Source: Clostridia bacterium
GTDB taxonomy: Bacteria > Bacillota > Clostridia > TANB77 > CAG-508
Direction: 5' to 3'
Length of the DNA: 64,000 bases
NCBI GenBank assembly: GCA_017470645.1
Contig: JAFUYJ010000006.1
Location: 1 to 64,000 of the forward strand
Shown piece by piece: positions 38,421 to 47,604 of this stretch (its first letter is position 1; each line of letters begins with the position of its first letter). The position numbers were made by a program, and so were the translations under genes. A model generated the notes under the pieces. The model had not been told where the DNA came from, did no database searches, and worked only from the letters and a program-made list of their open reading frames with translations.

Positions 38421-38449
38421 ATTATATCACTTTAACTTGCTTTTTGCAA
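38421..38449 (-). promoter_or_regulatory. Promoter of the structured ncRNA
   Basis: TTGCAA, 17-bp spacer, TATAAT. It overlaps the last seven codons of the minor head gene, which means the RNA is a dedicated transcript. Predicted start near 38414. Confidence 0.82.
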
Positions 38450-39707
38450 CTCTTCGGTAGCCACTAACACGTAATCGCTGTGCCTTTGTAGGTAAACCAC
38501 TTACCCTGCTTAACTCACGATATTTATTTGTAAGTTGTGTAATCTTCTGTTGTGCATCTCCTACTAATTCATTGTTTCCACTTGCTTTAGCTAATATTTG
38601 GGTATCCTTTTGTTCTCTAATAGCACGCTCTAGGTTTCTTTGAAGTTGCGTTCCTTCGTACATCGTGTAATGCTTTCCTTCAAATTCAAAGCCATCTAAG
38701 TTTTTTCCTTTATCTTCTTGTAACTCTTTTTTAGTATATTCTGGTTCAGTAACTCCTAGTATTCCGCTAAATATATAATGATAACAATTTAATGTTGATA
38801 CTGGTCTAGCAAGATTATTGTTTATAGTATCGAAATCATCATACCATTTTCCTTTTACTTTTACACGATTTCCTTGTATATCTTCAAGTTTAATTTCTTT
38901 TTCTATTCCATTTTTAATTTGTTCTCTAATTACATCTATTCTAGCAAATTGTTTTCCATCAACTGTATCAATATGATCTGGAGCCGAATTGCTGTGATGA
39001 CTTACTTCTACCATATTTGCATCAAATTCTTCCCCATAAATATCTTGAAGTTCATTATGTAAAAGTCTTAAATTTTCTTTTAAATGCATTCTAACTGCTG
39101 AATCAAGTCGCATACTTTTACCACTAGCATATTCAATAGTCTTTAAACCGCTACCACCTATGCCTTTCATAATTCTAGTCATGGCGCTGTCGAATGTTTC
39201 TTTGCCTTGTCCAACATTTAACAAAGCCTCATCTAATACACGATTATATGTCTCCCTTAATCCTAAAAATTGTGGTCGTCCTTGTAAGTCTCTTATAGTA
39301 TAACCTAACACGTTTGAACGAGTAAAATTATACATTTCGTTCTTAACTATATTTGCAAGTGCCTCTGTTTGCCTTTTTAATGCCGTATTCTGCTCGTATT
39401 CTACAAAAGGTATATTTCTATACTTGTAAAACTTTTCGTAGAATAATTGGTCTTTTTTTGCGTAAGAACTAAATATTTCATCTATGTCTTTTACATTTAA
39501 GTTAGTATATTTTGCAATTTCTCTTATTATATCTTCATAATTGCCACCATATTTAAGTATTTGTACTAATTCTTGTGCTTGGCTTGGTGTTAATTCTCTT
39601 ATTTGTTTAATAGAAGAACCCATTTTCATTAGAAAATAGGTATTTGCTTCTTCTATTCTATTAATTAGTCTTTCAACTAATAATTCTATTTGTTCTTCAC
39701 TTATCAT
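38427..39707 (-). CDS. Minor head protein (phage minor capsid 2/Mu gpF-like)
   Basis: 426 residues. Helical N-terminal part (QIRELTPSQAQELVQILKYGGNYEDIIREIAKYTNLNVKDIDEIFSSY), then the marked minor-head motif VRMHLKENLRLLHNELQDIYG...EVSHHSNSAPDHIDTVDGKQF (206-254), as in phage minor capsid 2 proteins. It binds the portal inside the capsid and may help DNA ejection. It has an AGGTAATCC-type site and lies 15 bp after the metallopeptidase gene. The ncRNA promoter is embedded in its 3' end. Confidence 0.85.
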   Translation of the reverse strand: MISEEQIELLVERLINRIEEANTYFLMKMGSSIKQIRELTPSQAQELVQILKYGGNYEDIIREIAKYTNLNVKDIDEIFSSYAKKDQLFYEKFYKYRNIPFVEYEQNTALKRQTEALANIVKNEMYNFTRSNVLGYTIRDLQGRPQFLGLRETYNRVLDEALLNVGQGKETFDSAMTRIMKGIGGSGLKTIEYASGKSMRLDSAVRMHLKENLRLLHNELQDIYGEEFDANMVEVSHHSNSAPDHIDTVDGKQFARIDVIREQIKNGIEKEIKLEDIQGNRVKVKGKWYDDFDTINNNLARPVSTLNCYHYIFSGILGVTEPEYTKKELQEDKGKNLDGFEFEGKHYTMYEGTQLQRNLERAIREQKDTQILAKASGNNELVGDAQQKITQLTNKYRELSRVSGLPTKAQRLRVSGYRRVAKSKLK

Positions 39708-39721
39708 AAGGGATTACCTCC

Positions 39722-40042
39722 TTACTTAAAATAATCTTCTACTATTTTGTGTATTATATCGTGGGAATTAGCACTTATATCGCATATTACTTCTTCATTG
39801 TAATTATTTTGCTCAATAGAACAATATTCAGCGATATAACAATGTAATAATTCGTGCATTAATGTATGTATTTTTAAATCTTTGTGCATATCTTTGTTTA
39901 TATATATTTTTTGTTCGCAGAATTGTGTTAAACCAAATACCTCTATTGTTTCTTCATTTGTGGCTTCTTCATATTTTTGCTTTACAAATTCTCTTTTTTC
40001 TTCTATAATTTCCCATTCGTGATTGTTCATTTTGAATTTCAT
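39722..40042 (-). CDS. HExxH zinc metallopeptidase-like protein, 106 aa
   Basis: MKFKMNNHEWEIIEEKREFVKQKYEEATNEETIEVFGLTQFCEQKIYINKDMHKDLKIHTLMHELLHCYIAEYC. The HELLH motif (63-67) in a helix is the zinc-binding site of the gluzincin/ImmA-like group; a following acidic residue (E/D near 85-95) would be the third ligand. Located between portal and minor head genes, where some phages put a prohead protease, or an ImmA-like regulator. Substrate unknown. Confidence 0.7.
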   Translation of the reverse strand: MKFKMNNHEWEIIEEKREFVKQKYEEATNEETIEVFGLTQFCEQKIYINKDMHKDLKIHTLMHELLHCYIAEYCSIEQNNYNEEVICDISANSHDIIHKIVEDYFK

Positions 40043-40050
40043 ACTATCAC

Positions 40051-41487
40051 CTATTCTTCATTATTTCTAGTTCCTAGTAAATCATCTACACTTGGGTTTT
40101 CTTCTTGTATCTTTCTAATTTCTTGTTCAGCAATTTCAGGAGTTTCACCGAATATTTTTTCACGATATTCTACTTTACTCATTAATCCTGCATTTACTTC
40201 TCTTAATGCTCGATTACTTTCTTCATTCAAATCTTCAATTATACTATCATCAAATTGAATTACCATATCTTCTGTGTTTATATTATAAGTTCCAAATTGA
40301 CTACTTGCATAACATATAGCACGAACTAAATCGTAAATAGCACTTTCATAACCTATTTCAAGTTTTTTCTTTCTTCTAAATAATTTACTATTACTACTTA
40401 CAACTGCCGTTGCTGTATTTAATGCTTGACCGTCAAAATGATAATGATTAGTACCAAATCCAACTTTATTGCCTAAAATGTTTAATTCAGTATTTAATGC
40501 TTCAATTTGTTGTGCAGTTCTTAAACTATCACTATCACTTTGTATTAAATCGTCTTTTGTTGCACCCACAGGCAACTGATATATTGTTGTATCGTTTGGG
40601 TCAAATACCATCTTTTGCGTTCCATCATCATAATTGAACATATCTGCCCTTGCAAATATTCTTTTTCTGCCATCTTGTATTTCGTTTTTAATTGCGTCAA
40701 ACGATATATCTACTGCTTTTAAATTATCAATAGCATTTGCAAAATGCGGAATACCAAATGGCGAATTATTAAATAAATTATTTGTAAGTAGTGGTTTAAA
40801 TATTGCAAACCAAGGAATATCTGACATTGTATTAAAATCACGCATTGTATTTTCTTCTTCAGTAATTTCAGTTAAATTGTCGTTATTATCTCTAAATAAA
40901 TGATTATAAATATGATAGTTGCCATCGTCTGATATTTTATGTACTGATAAAACAACATATCTAACGCCTTTAACAAATTCAACACTGCCAAACGCACATT
41001 CAGTTATTCCTTTGTTGTTCCAACTTAATGGATAAATCCAATCAATATCTACTAAATCTACTCTAGTTTTAGCATTTGATACATCTAAATACATACCATC
41101 TTCATTTTGTACTAAATCATAAACACTAACAACTGCTGATTCAGTTCCTAATGCTCCTGACTTTTCTATTGATTGATTGATAAGTGAATATAAATCAATT
41201 GAATTGATAAGTTCTTCAAATTGCTTTTGTGAGTTCTCATCTTTCATATTTATTTCACATTTTTCACTCCATAGAATATCGCTCCAGTCCTCACTTATTT
41301 CTTTTGCCATATTCATTGTAAATCTTTTTTGATTTACTTTTTTCTTACCATTGTAAATAAAATAATTGTGGAAATTCTTAACATTTCCTGAATACCAACT
41401 TTTCCATTGGTCTATGTATGTTTGTAATACATTTTTAACATCAGGGTTGTACCCATAATTTGTTTGTAAAAAATCTTCTAATTTCAT
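40051..41487 (-). CDS. Portal protein (complete copy)
   Basis: Intact 478-residue SPP1 gp6-type portal, which completes the copy cut at the start of the window. Motif-free but highly characteristic: a wing/clip-containing protein with LQTYIDQWKSWYSGNVKNFHNY near the start and a long helical, acidic C-terminus (...EIAEQEIRKIQEENPSVDDLLGTRNNEE). It forms the dodecameric DNA channel at one vertex, driven by the terminase encoded just upstream. It is 8 bp from the metallopeptidase gene. Confidence 0.92.
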   Translation of the reverse strand: MKLEDFLQTNYGYNPDVKNVLQTYIDQWKSWYSGNVKNFHNYFIYNGKKKVNQKRFTMNMAKEISEDWSDILWSEKCEINMKDENSQKQFEELINSIDLYSLINQSIEKSGALGTESAVVSVYDLVQNEDGMYLDVSNAKTRVDLVDIDWIYPLSWNNKGITECAFGSVEFVKGVRYVVLSVHKISDDGNYHIYNHLFRDNNDNLTEITEEENTMRDFNTMSDIPWFAIFKPLLTNNLFNNSPFGIPHFANAIDNLKAVDISFDAIKNEIQDGRKRIFARADMFNYDDGTQKMVFDPNDTTIYQLPVGATKDDLIQSDSDSLRTAQQIEALNTELNILGNKVGFGTNHYHFDGQALNTATAVVSSNSKLFRRKKKLEIGYESAIYDLVRAICYASSQFGTYNINTEDMVIQFDDSIIEDLNEESNRALREVNAGLMSKVEYREKIFGETPEIAEQEIRKIQEENPSVDDLLGTRNNEE

Positions 41488-42740
41488 TAATATCCTCCTT
41501 TTATATCTGTCATTAATTTGTCGTAGAATGGAAACATACTATACTCGCTCGCATCCAAATCATCTATTGGTGTTGTTCCATCGTCAAGTCTTTCATCTTC
41601 GTGTTTATCATCCCATAAAGCCTGTGAGTAGGCTTCAATTAAATACTTGCACTTTTTAAGTATAAATCTTCGCATTTGCCCAAATAAATGGCAGTCTAGT
41701 TCAATTCTATCTACTATTCTACCTTTAATGCAATCTTGTACTTGTAATGGGATTCCATGTTGTTGCAAGTACCTATTTAAACCAAATGTCAAAACCTGTC
41801 CAAGTGCTCCATAGTCACCATAGGCATGTGTAACTTTGCCATAAGTATTTACTACTCTCCTATAAAATTCTGCAAACTTCTCATACATCTGCTCTGGCGT
41901 GTGTAATCCAGTGAGTTTTTCTTCATCAATAGTCCACACTTGCTTGAAATATGGTGTTATTCCTGTTGCTTTAAATTCGGTTTCACCTTCCGTCGCACCA
42001 TAATCTATCCCAATTGATATAATCATGAAGTTAATACCATCAGCATTGTCTTTTATATACAAATTAGGATTATCAGCAAATTGTCTATATATAAGTCCTT
42101 CCGCATTACACCATTGTCCTAACACATATCTATTATAAAATACTGTACCTTCATATTCTTTACACAAGTTATCTATAAATTCTTGAGTTAAATAAGTATT
42201 GTCAAATAAAGTATAGTATTGAACATAAGCATCAATATCTTTTTCTTCAATTGTATCAAGAAAGTTTTTCTTTAACCAATGTGATTGATTTTCAGGGTTA
42301 AGTGTTGCGTCTAGGCATGAGTAAGGTTTGTCTAAACGTGATTTAAGAAGTTCCCACACTTCTTCATTATATTCAGCCAACTCATCACAATAGCAATATT
42401 TAATACTAGCACCACGAATCTTACTAACCTGATTTACTTTTTCAGCACCTAAGCAATAAACTTGTTCACCAAATAAATTAGCAGTATTGTTTGAACTTAT
42501 AGTTCCAACTAAATTATTGCCAAATCTTTCTCTTAATGGTTCAAGTACGTTACGTTCTATTGTGCCCTTTGAAACACCCAATATAACATATAGTCCTTCT
42601 TTGCCACTTCGTTCTCTTATCCTTTGTGGTATTGTATACATAATATCAAGATAAGTTTTACCAGAACGCGTTGCCCCAACTTTTATGTTAAATCTATGAT
42701 TAGCATTATTTATAAAATCTTTTTGTTTATTTGTTAGCAT
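41487..42740 (-). CDS. terL: Terminase large subunit (second copy)
   Basis: Protein identical to the copy at 1333-2586: packaging ATPase with Walker A GATRSGKT and a C-terminal nuclease domain. Present again only because the genome wraps. Here it is followed by the complete portal. Confidence 0.95.
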   Translation of the reverse strand: MLTNKQKDFINNANHRFNIKVGATRSGKTYLDIMYTIPQRIRERSGKEGLYVILGVSKGTIERNVLEPLRERFGNNLVGTISSNNTANLFGEQVYCLGAEKVNQVSKIRGASIKYCYCDELAEYNEEVWELLKSRLDKPYSCLDATLNPENQSHWLKKNFLDTIEEKDIDAYVQYYTLFDNTYLTQEFIDNLCKEYEGTVFYNRYVLGQWCNAEGLIYRQFADNPNLYIKDNADGINFMIISIGIDYGATEGETEFKATGITPYFKQVWTIDEEKLTGLHTPEQMYEKFAEFYRRVVNTYGKVTHAYGDYGALGQVLTFGLNRYLQQHGIPLQVQDCIKGRIVDRIELDCHLFGQMRRFILKKCKYLIEAYSQALWDDKHEDERLDDGTTPIDDLDASEYSMFPFYDKLMTDIKGGY

Positions 42741-43080
42741 CTTTCTTAATCTCCTCTAACAAAATATCTAACTTACTTAATTCTTGTTGTGATTTACTTT
42801 CTTCTGCTTGTTTTAATTCTCCAAGTGTTTTAAGTATAGTTCGATAGTTTTGAGCGTTGCCATTTATTGCACCTTTTAATAATCCAAGCGTTGCAAGTTC
42901 TCTGTATGTCTTACCATTTTTATTTGTTTCATTTAATAACATTTCAAGTGTGGCTTTCATAGTGGCTTTTTCTCTACGAACTTCGCCAGAACGAATGCCA
43001 CCTTGACGTGCTATCTCCCTTTGTTCTTCCTCTGTTCGCTCAGTAAAAGGAATAAGGTTTTCTTGACCTTTGTTAGCCAC
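42727..43080 (-). CDS. terS: Terminase small subunit (second copy)
   Basis: Identical to 2573-2926. DNA-recognition subunit of the packaging motor, judged by position and size. Confidence 0.8.
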   Translation of the reverse strand: MANKGQENLIPFTERTEEEQREIARQGGIRSGEVRREKATMKATLEMLLNETNKNGKTYRELATLGLLKGAINGNAQNYRTILKTLGELKQAEESKSQQELSKLDILLEEIKKDANK

Positions 43081-43093
43081 TATATCACCTCCT

Positions 43094-44251
43094 CTAATTT
43101 AATTTTATTGCTTTTTCTCCTGTAAAGTTTTCCCATCTTTGTATTATTACATCTATATAATGTGGGTCTAGTTCCATCATATAACATTTTCTATTTAATT
43201 GTTCACAAGCAATAAGTGTTGAACCACTACCACCATATATATCAACTATTAAATCATTTTCTTTTGAATATTTATCAATAAATGGTGTTATTACTTGTAA
43301 AGGCTTTTGTGTGGGGTGTTCTCTTGTTTTCATATCTTGTGCTGATAATCCAAAATATCTGAACCAGTTAAAATGTATTACTTCTTTTTTATGTTGATTT
43401 TTAGTCCATAATAATTCAAATTCACTATTGTAACCTGCATCACCATTTGTTTGTAAAGTTTTATCCCATACAATTAAATTTCCTTCTTTAAAATCAGGTA
43501 TTAAATCAAAATAGTAATCTACGCCCCATAAAAAGATTTCATTACAATAATTAAAATTATCAAATACTGTTTTAATTAAATCATCTTTAAAATCTTCGTT
43601 ATCTCCAATTACTTTTGAATATGTTTTGCCTTTTCTTCCGTTACCTTCCATTTTTGAATAATCAGTATCTAAATTCATTCCATAAGGTGGGTCTGTAAAT
43701 ACCATATCTGCTTTAACACCATTCATTAATTTATTTACATCTTCTTCTTTGGTGCTATCTCCACACATTAACCTGTGGTTTCCTAATTGGTATATATCTC
43801 CTAGTTTTGCTTTTGGTTCTTCTGGTACATCGGGCACTTCATCTTCAATGACTTCGGTTTCTTCTTCAGTGTCAAAGTCTATGTCAAATCCAAAATCTGA
43901 CATATCAATAGTATCAAATGAGTTCATTAACTCATCATTTAAAATATTAATGTCAAAATCACTATTCATGGTAAGTTTATTATGTGCTAGTGTGTATGCT
44001 TTTCTTTCTTCATCAGTTAAGTGGTCTAGTCGAATAATAGGCACTTCTGTATATTCTAATTCTTTACAAGCAATTAATCTTCCGTGTCCTTCTACTATTT
44101 CATCTTTCCATATGCCAATAGGGTCATCCATGCCAAATTGTTCAATCGATTTCTTTATCTGTTCTATTTGTTCTTGCGGATGCAATTTAGCATTTTTTTC
44201 ATAAGGCTTTATTGAATCAATATCAACATATTCAATTTTTAATTTTTCCAT
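43094..44251 (-). CDS. ParB-domain DNA methyltransferase (second copy)
   Basis: Identical to 2940-4097: ParB-like N-terminus plus beta-class amino-methyltransferase (DPPY, then IYGGSGSTL). Confidence 0.9.
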   Translation of the reverse strand: MEKLKIEYVDIDSIKPYEKNAKLHPQEQIEQIKKSIEQFGMDDPIGIWKDEIVEGHGRLIACKELEYTEVPIIRLDHLTDEERKAYTLAHNKLTMNSDFDINILNDELMNSFDTIDMSDFGFDIDFDTEEETEVIEDEVPDVPEEPKAKLGDIYQLGNHRLMCGDSTKEEDVNKLMNGVKADMVFTDPPYGMNLDTDYSKMEGNGRKGKTYSKVIGDNEDFKDDLIKTVFDNFNYCNEIFLWGVDYYFDLIPDFKEGNLIVWDKTLQTNGDAGYNSEFELLWTKNQHKKEVIHFNWFRYFGLSAQDMKTREHPTQKPLQVITPFIDKYSKENDLIVDIYGGSGSTLIACEQLNRKCYMMELDPHYIDVIIQRWENFTGEKAIKLN

Positions 44252-44286
44252 ATAATCTCCTTACTTTTTTTCTAAAATTCAATTAA

Positions 44287-44315
44287 ATTATAACATTAAA
44301 ACCTTTTTTTGTCTA
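44287..44315 (-). promoter_or_regulatory. Packaging-operon promoter (second copy)
   Basis: TAGACA-N17-TATAAT, as at 4133-4161. Confidence 0.75.
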
Positions 44316-44316
44316 A

Positions 44317-44589
44317 TCACTTTACTTTATAGTTTTTTTTAAGTTTTAAAAGATACAAATAACACTCCTTCTCATCACAATTCAAAAAATCCCAAATTGC
44401 ATTTTTAAAAGTTTCATTCATGTGAATATTTGCGTAAACGTACCACTTATAAAATAAGCGAACGTTTTCGTTTGAACTTAAGTACTTTTTTTTCAAATCT
44501 TCGCAATTATCACAAAAATCTAAATAGGTATAAAACCTCATATTTTCGTTTATAAATTTGCAATCCGAAAAATCATAAGTCATCATCAT
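44317..44589 (-). CDS. Hypothetical 90-aa protein (second copy)
   Basis: Identical to 4163-4435; cysteine-containing protein of unknown function, coupled to the 40-aa membrane protein. Confidence 0.65.
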   Translation of the reverse strand: MMMTYDFSDCKFINENMRFYTYLDFCDNCEDLKKKYLSSNENVRLFYKWYVYANIHMNETFKNAIWDFLNCDEKECYLYLLKLKKNYKVK

Positions 44590-44695
44590 TTTCTCCTTTC
44601 TGTGATACTATTACTAAAGTGCAATATAAAAACAGGCATAAAAATATTATAATGCCTATTATAAAAATCAAAATAAATGCAATTAGTAATTCCAT
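44573..44695 (-). CDS. Small membrane protein, 40 aa (second copy)
   Basis: Same as 4419-4541; single predicted membrane helix with polar tail. Confidence 0.55.
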   Translation of the reverse strand: MELLIAFILIFIIGIIIFLCLFLYCTLVIVSQKGENDDDL

Positions 44696-44719
44696 ATCAA
44701 CGCCCTCTTTTCTAACCAA

Positions 44720-44748
44720 ATTTTAACACAAAAAAAGTTTTTTTTCAA
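44720..44748 (-). promoter_or_regulatory. Promoter behind early terminator (second copy)
   Basis: TTGAAA-N17-TAAAAT, as at 4566-4594. Confidence 0.55.
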
Positions 44749-44777
44749 TAAAAAAAGAATAGGAGCCATTCCTATTC
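44747..44777 (-). terminator. Intrinsic terminator (second copy)
   Basis: GAATAGGA/TCCTATTC hairpin and T-run, as at 4593-4623. Confidence 0.85.
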
Positions 44778-44863
44778 AAAAAGAATAAAAAGGGGTTTTA
44801 ATTGTGGTTTTGCCACAAAATCATTATAACACGGAACCACTTATTTTGCAAATCGTGTTCATT

Positions 44864-45025
44864 TTATCTTTTTAAACGTTTTACTTGTTCTTCGTTTTCT
44901 TCTTTCTTTAGCATTACTTCCTCTATATATTCTTCTTCTAATACGTCTTTTATCTCTTCAATTGTTTTCCCCTTTAGTCTTATTTCGTTATACATGGTCT
45001 TTATATATACTTCATATCTATTCAT
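44864..45025 (-). CDS. Small charged 53-aa protein (second copy)
   Basis: Same as 4710-4871; Glu/Lys-rich helix, unknown function. Confidence 0.6.
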   Translation of the reverse strand: MNRYEVYIKTMYNEIRLKGKTIEEIKDVLEEEYIEEVMLKKEENEEQVKRLKR

Positions 45026-45377
45026 TTTTCCCACCTATTTTATATTCCATACTTTCAAATTGTTCTTTCGTTACTATTGATTTGATGTCATTTTCTTTAA
45101 AACTAATTTTGCTTGCCATATCACTTGTTTCAAAATATAATTCATTGTTAATTATTTGCTCAATTTCTTTCCCATTAACAAAGTCTCCAACCACTATTAA
45201 ATCTATTATATTTGGCGACGAAACTGTATCTTTTTTAGGAACAGAGTGTTTAGAATGTTTAAATTGAATATCTATTAATTCTCCGCTATTACTATATCCG
45301 CTATCTAATTTCGTTATTTTTCCGATACCATAATCTCTACTAATTCCTTTTATATAAGCATAATCTCCAACTTTCAT
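45018..45377 (-). CDS. KOW/SH3-like 119-aa protein (second copy)
   Basis: Identical to 4864-5223; small beta-barrel-like N-terminus, role unknown. Confidence 0.65.
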   Translation of the reverse strand: MKVGDYAYIKGISRDYGIGKITKLDSGYSNSGELIDIQFKHSKHSVPKKDTVSSPNIIDLIVVGDFVNGKEIEQIINNELYFETSDMASKISFKENDIKSIVTKEQFESMEYKIGGKNE

Positions 45378-45379
45378 TA

Positions 45380-45628
45380 TTACTCACCTTTGCTTTCTAA
45401 ATCTTCTTTTGGAATTAAATCATTTCTTAAATTTGCTATTTCTTGCAAACGCATATTATAACTATCAATCATTATATAATAACCAACAACTACATCTTCC
45501 ATTAGATTTTCAATATCATCATCATTTACACAATTTTGATATTCATCTTTAAACTTTTCTATTTCTTCTTTTTTAAGTTTTTCAAGTTCTTCTTTTCTTT
45601 CGTTTAAGTATAACTCTATATATTTCAT
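45380..45628 (-). CDS. Hypothetical helical 82-aa protein (second copy)
   Basis: Identical to 5226-5474. Confidence 0.6.
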   Translation of the reverse strand: MKYIELYLNERKEELEKLKKEEIEKFKDEYQNCVNDDDIENLMEDVVVGYYIMIDSYNMRLQEIANLRNDLIPKEDLESKGE

Positions 45629-45631
45629 ATT

Positions 45632-47155
45632 CTATTCTCCTTCCTTTTTTAGTAGTTCATTAAATATTGCCATTAATACATTTACAACGATACTATCTCC
45701 TGCCAAGTGATATAAACTAGCATTACTTTGATTTTTAGCACATTTTTCAAAATTTTCATCTTTAACTCCCATTAATCTAAAACATTCTTTTGGTGTTAGT
45801 TTTCTTATTCTTAAATTATTCATATTATCTTTTACAGCTGTTCCTACACAATCTCCACGAGTAGTTAAAGTAATCATATTTCCATCATTTTTTTCAACAC
45901 ATTTTTTATTACCATCCAGTATTTGTTGTGTATATGAATGTTTAACAACATCTCCTTCTTCTACTAATCCATCTTGAATAAGTTTATTACATAAGTCTTT
46001 TTTTAATATATCAGATACTACAACTCCATTATTTTCTCCACCCATAGTTGTTAGTGTTTGTGTTTTACCTTTTTGTACTGTACCTCTATGGTATTCCATC
46101 CTACTTGATATATCTACTCCATCTCCATCTTTTGCTTCAAGATAACCTTTTTTAGTGTTGTTTTTTATTAAAACCATACCAGCAGCATAAGCACCAGTTC
46201 TTGTTGTTAATGTTGGACTTATATTTGATTTATCTATTTTTTCCATATTCTCAAGTGGTTTTTCATAAGCGTTCCAATTTTGAATATCTTTAATTTGTTT
46301 GTCAGAAATATAATATTTTTCATCAACATTATCTTCTAACATATCTTTTAATTTCTTTTCTAGTGGTATTGGTTTAGGAAATGTATAAGAATAATCTCCT
46401 AGTATAGATACCATAAAACATCTATTTCTTGTTTGTGGGATTCCATAATCAGTAGCAATTAAATCTTCAAAATAATTTTTATACCCTAATTCTTCAAGTC
46501 TTAATTGCCATTTATTAAAATCTTTAACATTATCAGTTCCGTGTACTTGTGGTACATTTTCCATTAAAAGTATTTGTGGTAAAGTTCCTAGTTCTTTACA
46601 TTCATATAATATTCTTTCAACTTCCCAAAGCATTCCAGAACGAGTTGATGTATCACTCATTCCTTTTCCTTTACCAGCTAGTGATAAATCTTGGCATGGA
46701 AATGAATAAGTTAATATGTAATCATATTTATCAGTATCTACTATTTCTAAATCTTTACCTTTTGTTCCCTGAATATTTACAAGATTATTTGTAATCAATA
46801 TGTTTTCATATATTCTTACTAATTGTTCATAAGATAACCTTTGTATTTGTTCTTTAGTCATTGGTTCATTGTAATTAGAACTAATGCCAACATTAAATAA
46901 AGTATCAACTAATATTTCGTTTGGTATAGTACAATCTTCTATACTTTCCCAATAATATTTATCAGTAAAATGTATATCTTTATATGCCTGAATACTTTTA
47001 ACTGCCCATTCACATATTTTCCAATGTTCAAATGGTACTCCTAAATATTTTAATGCTAATGCTTGACTTCCATAACCTGCAAAGAACTCTATTAATCTAA
47101 TTGGCTTTGTTATCTTATATTTATGGTATAACATATCAAATATTGATTCTTGCAT
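45632..47155 (-). CDS. DNA cytosine-5-methyltransferase (second copy)
   Basis: Identical to 5478-7001; catalytic PCQ (Cys154), ENV, QTRNR and three TLTT segments in the target-recognition region. Confidence 0.93.
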   Translation of the reverse strand: MQESIFDMLYHKYKITKPIRLIEFFAGYGSQALALKYLGVPFEHWKICEWAVKSIQAYKDIHFTDKYYWESIEDCTIPNEILVDTLFNVGISSNYNEPMTKEQIQRLSYEQLVRIYENILITNNLVNIQGTKGKDLEIVDTDKYDYILTYSFPCQDLSLAGKGKGMSDTSTRSGMLWEVERILYECKELGTLPQILLMENVPQVHGTDNVKDFNKWQLRLEELGYKNYFEDLIATDYGIPQTRNRCFMVSILGDYSYTFPKPIPLEKKLKDMLEDNVDEKYYISDKQIKDIQNWNAYEKPLENMEKIDKSNISPTLTTRTGAYAAGMVLIKNNTKKGYLEAKDGDGVDISSRMEYHRGTVQKGKTQTLTTMGGENNGVVVSDILKKDLCNKLIQDGLVEEGDVVKHSYTQQILDGNKKCVEKNDGNMITLTTRGDCVGTAVKDNMNNLRIRKLTPKECFRLMGVKDENFEKCAKNQSNASLYHLAGDSIVVNVLMAIFNELLKKEGE

Positions 47156-47604
47156 TATTTACCTCCTAATAATTCTATTATTTTTTTGCCCATATCTTTT
47201 CTAGGGCATATTATAAACCTAACACCATATTTATTTTTCATAGTGATCATAATTTTTAAAAGTGTTTCACCTTTAACTTTCGTATGTGGCGAACTCCAAT
47301 TTTTAATATCTTCAATTGATTTAATTTTAGATTCAGCGATAAGAAATATAAATTGTCCAACATTATCATCTTTTGCCCTTTGAATCTCTTTACGGATACG
47401 TTCATGTTCTGTTGTTGAACATAAATTGTGTGCTAACTCGGTAAGATTATCTTTCCTATCAATTACTACACTATTATCTTTGTATATTTTATAATCACCA
47501 TAATCTAGTTTACTTGTAATGTAATCAATATTGTGTTCATCAAAGTATTTTAAAATAGATTTATGTCCTTTTTCTCTAGAATCTACAATTAACAAATTAT
47601 TCAT
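47155..47604 (-). CDS. ERCC4-type nuclease (second copy)
   Basis: Identical to 7001-7450; branched-DNA nuclease fold with DSRE, GDYKI and VIDRK. Confidence 0.9.
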   Translation of the reverse strand: MNNLLIVDSREKGHKSILKYFDEHNIDYITSKLDYGDYKIYKDNSVVIDRKDNLTELAHNLCSTTEHERIRKEIQRAKDDNVGQFIFLIAESKIKSIEDIKNWSSPHTKVKGETLLKIMITMKNKYGVRFIICPRKDMGKKIIELLGGK

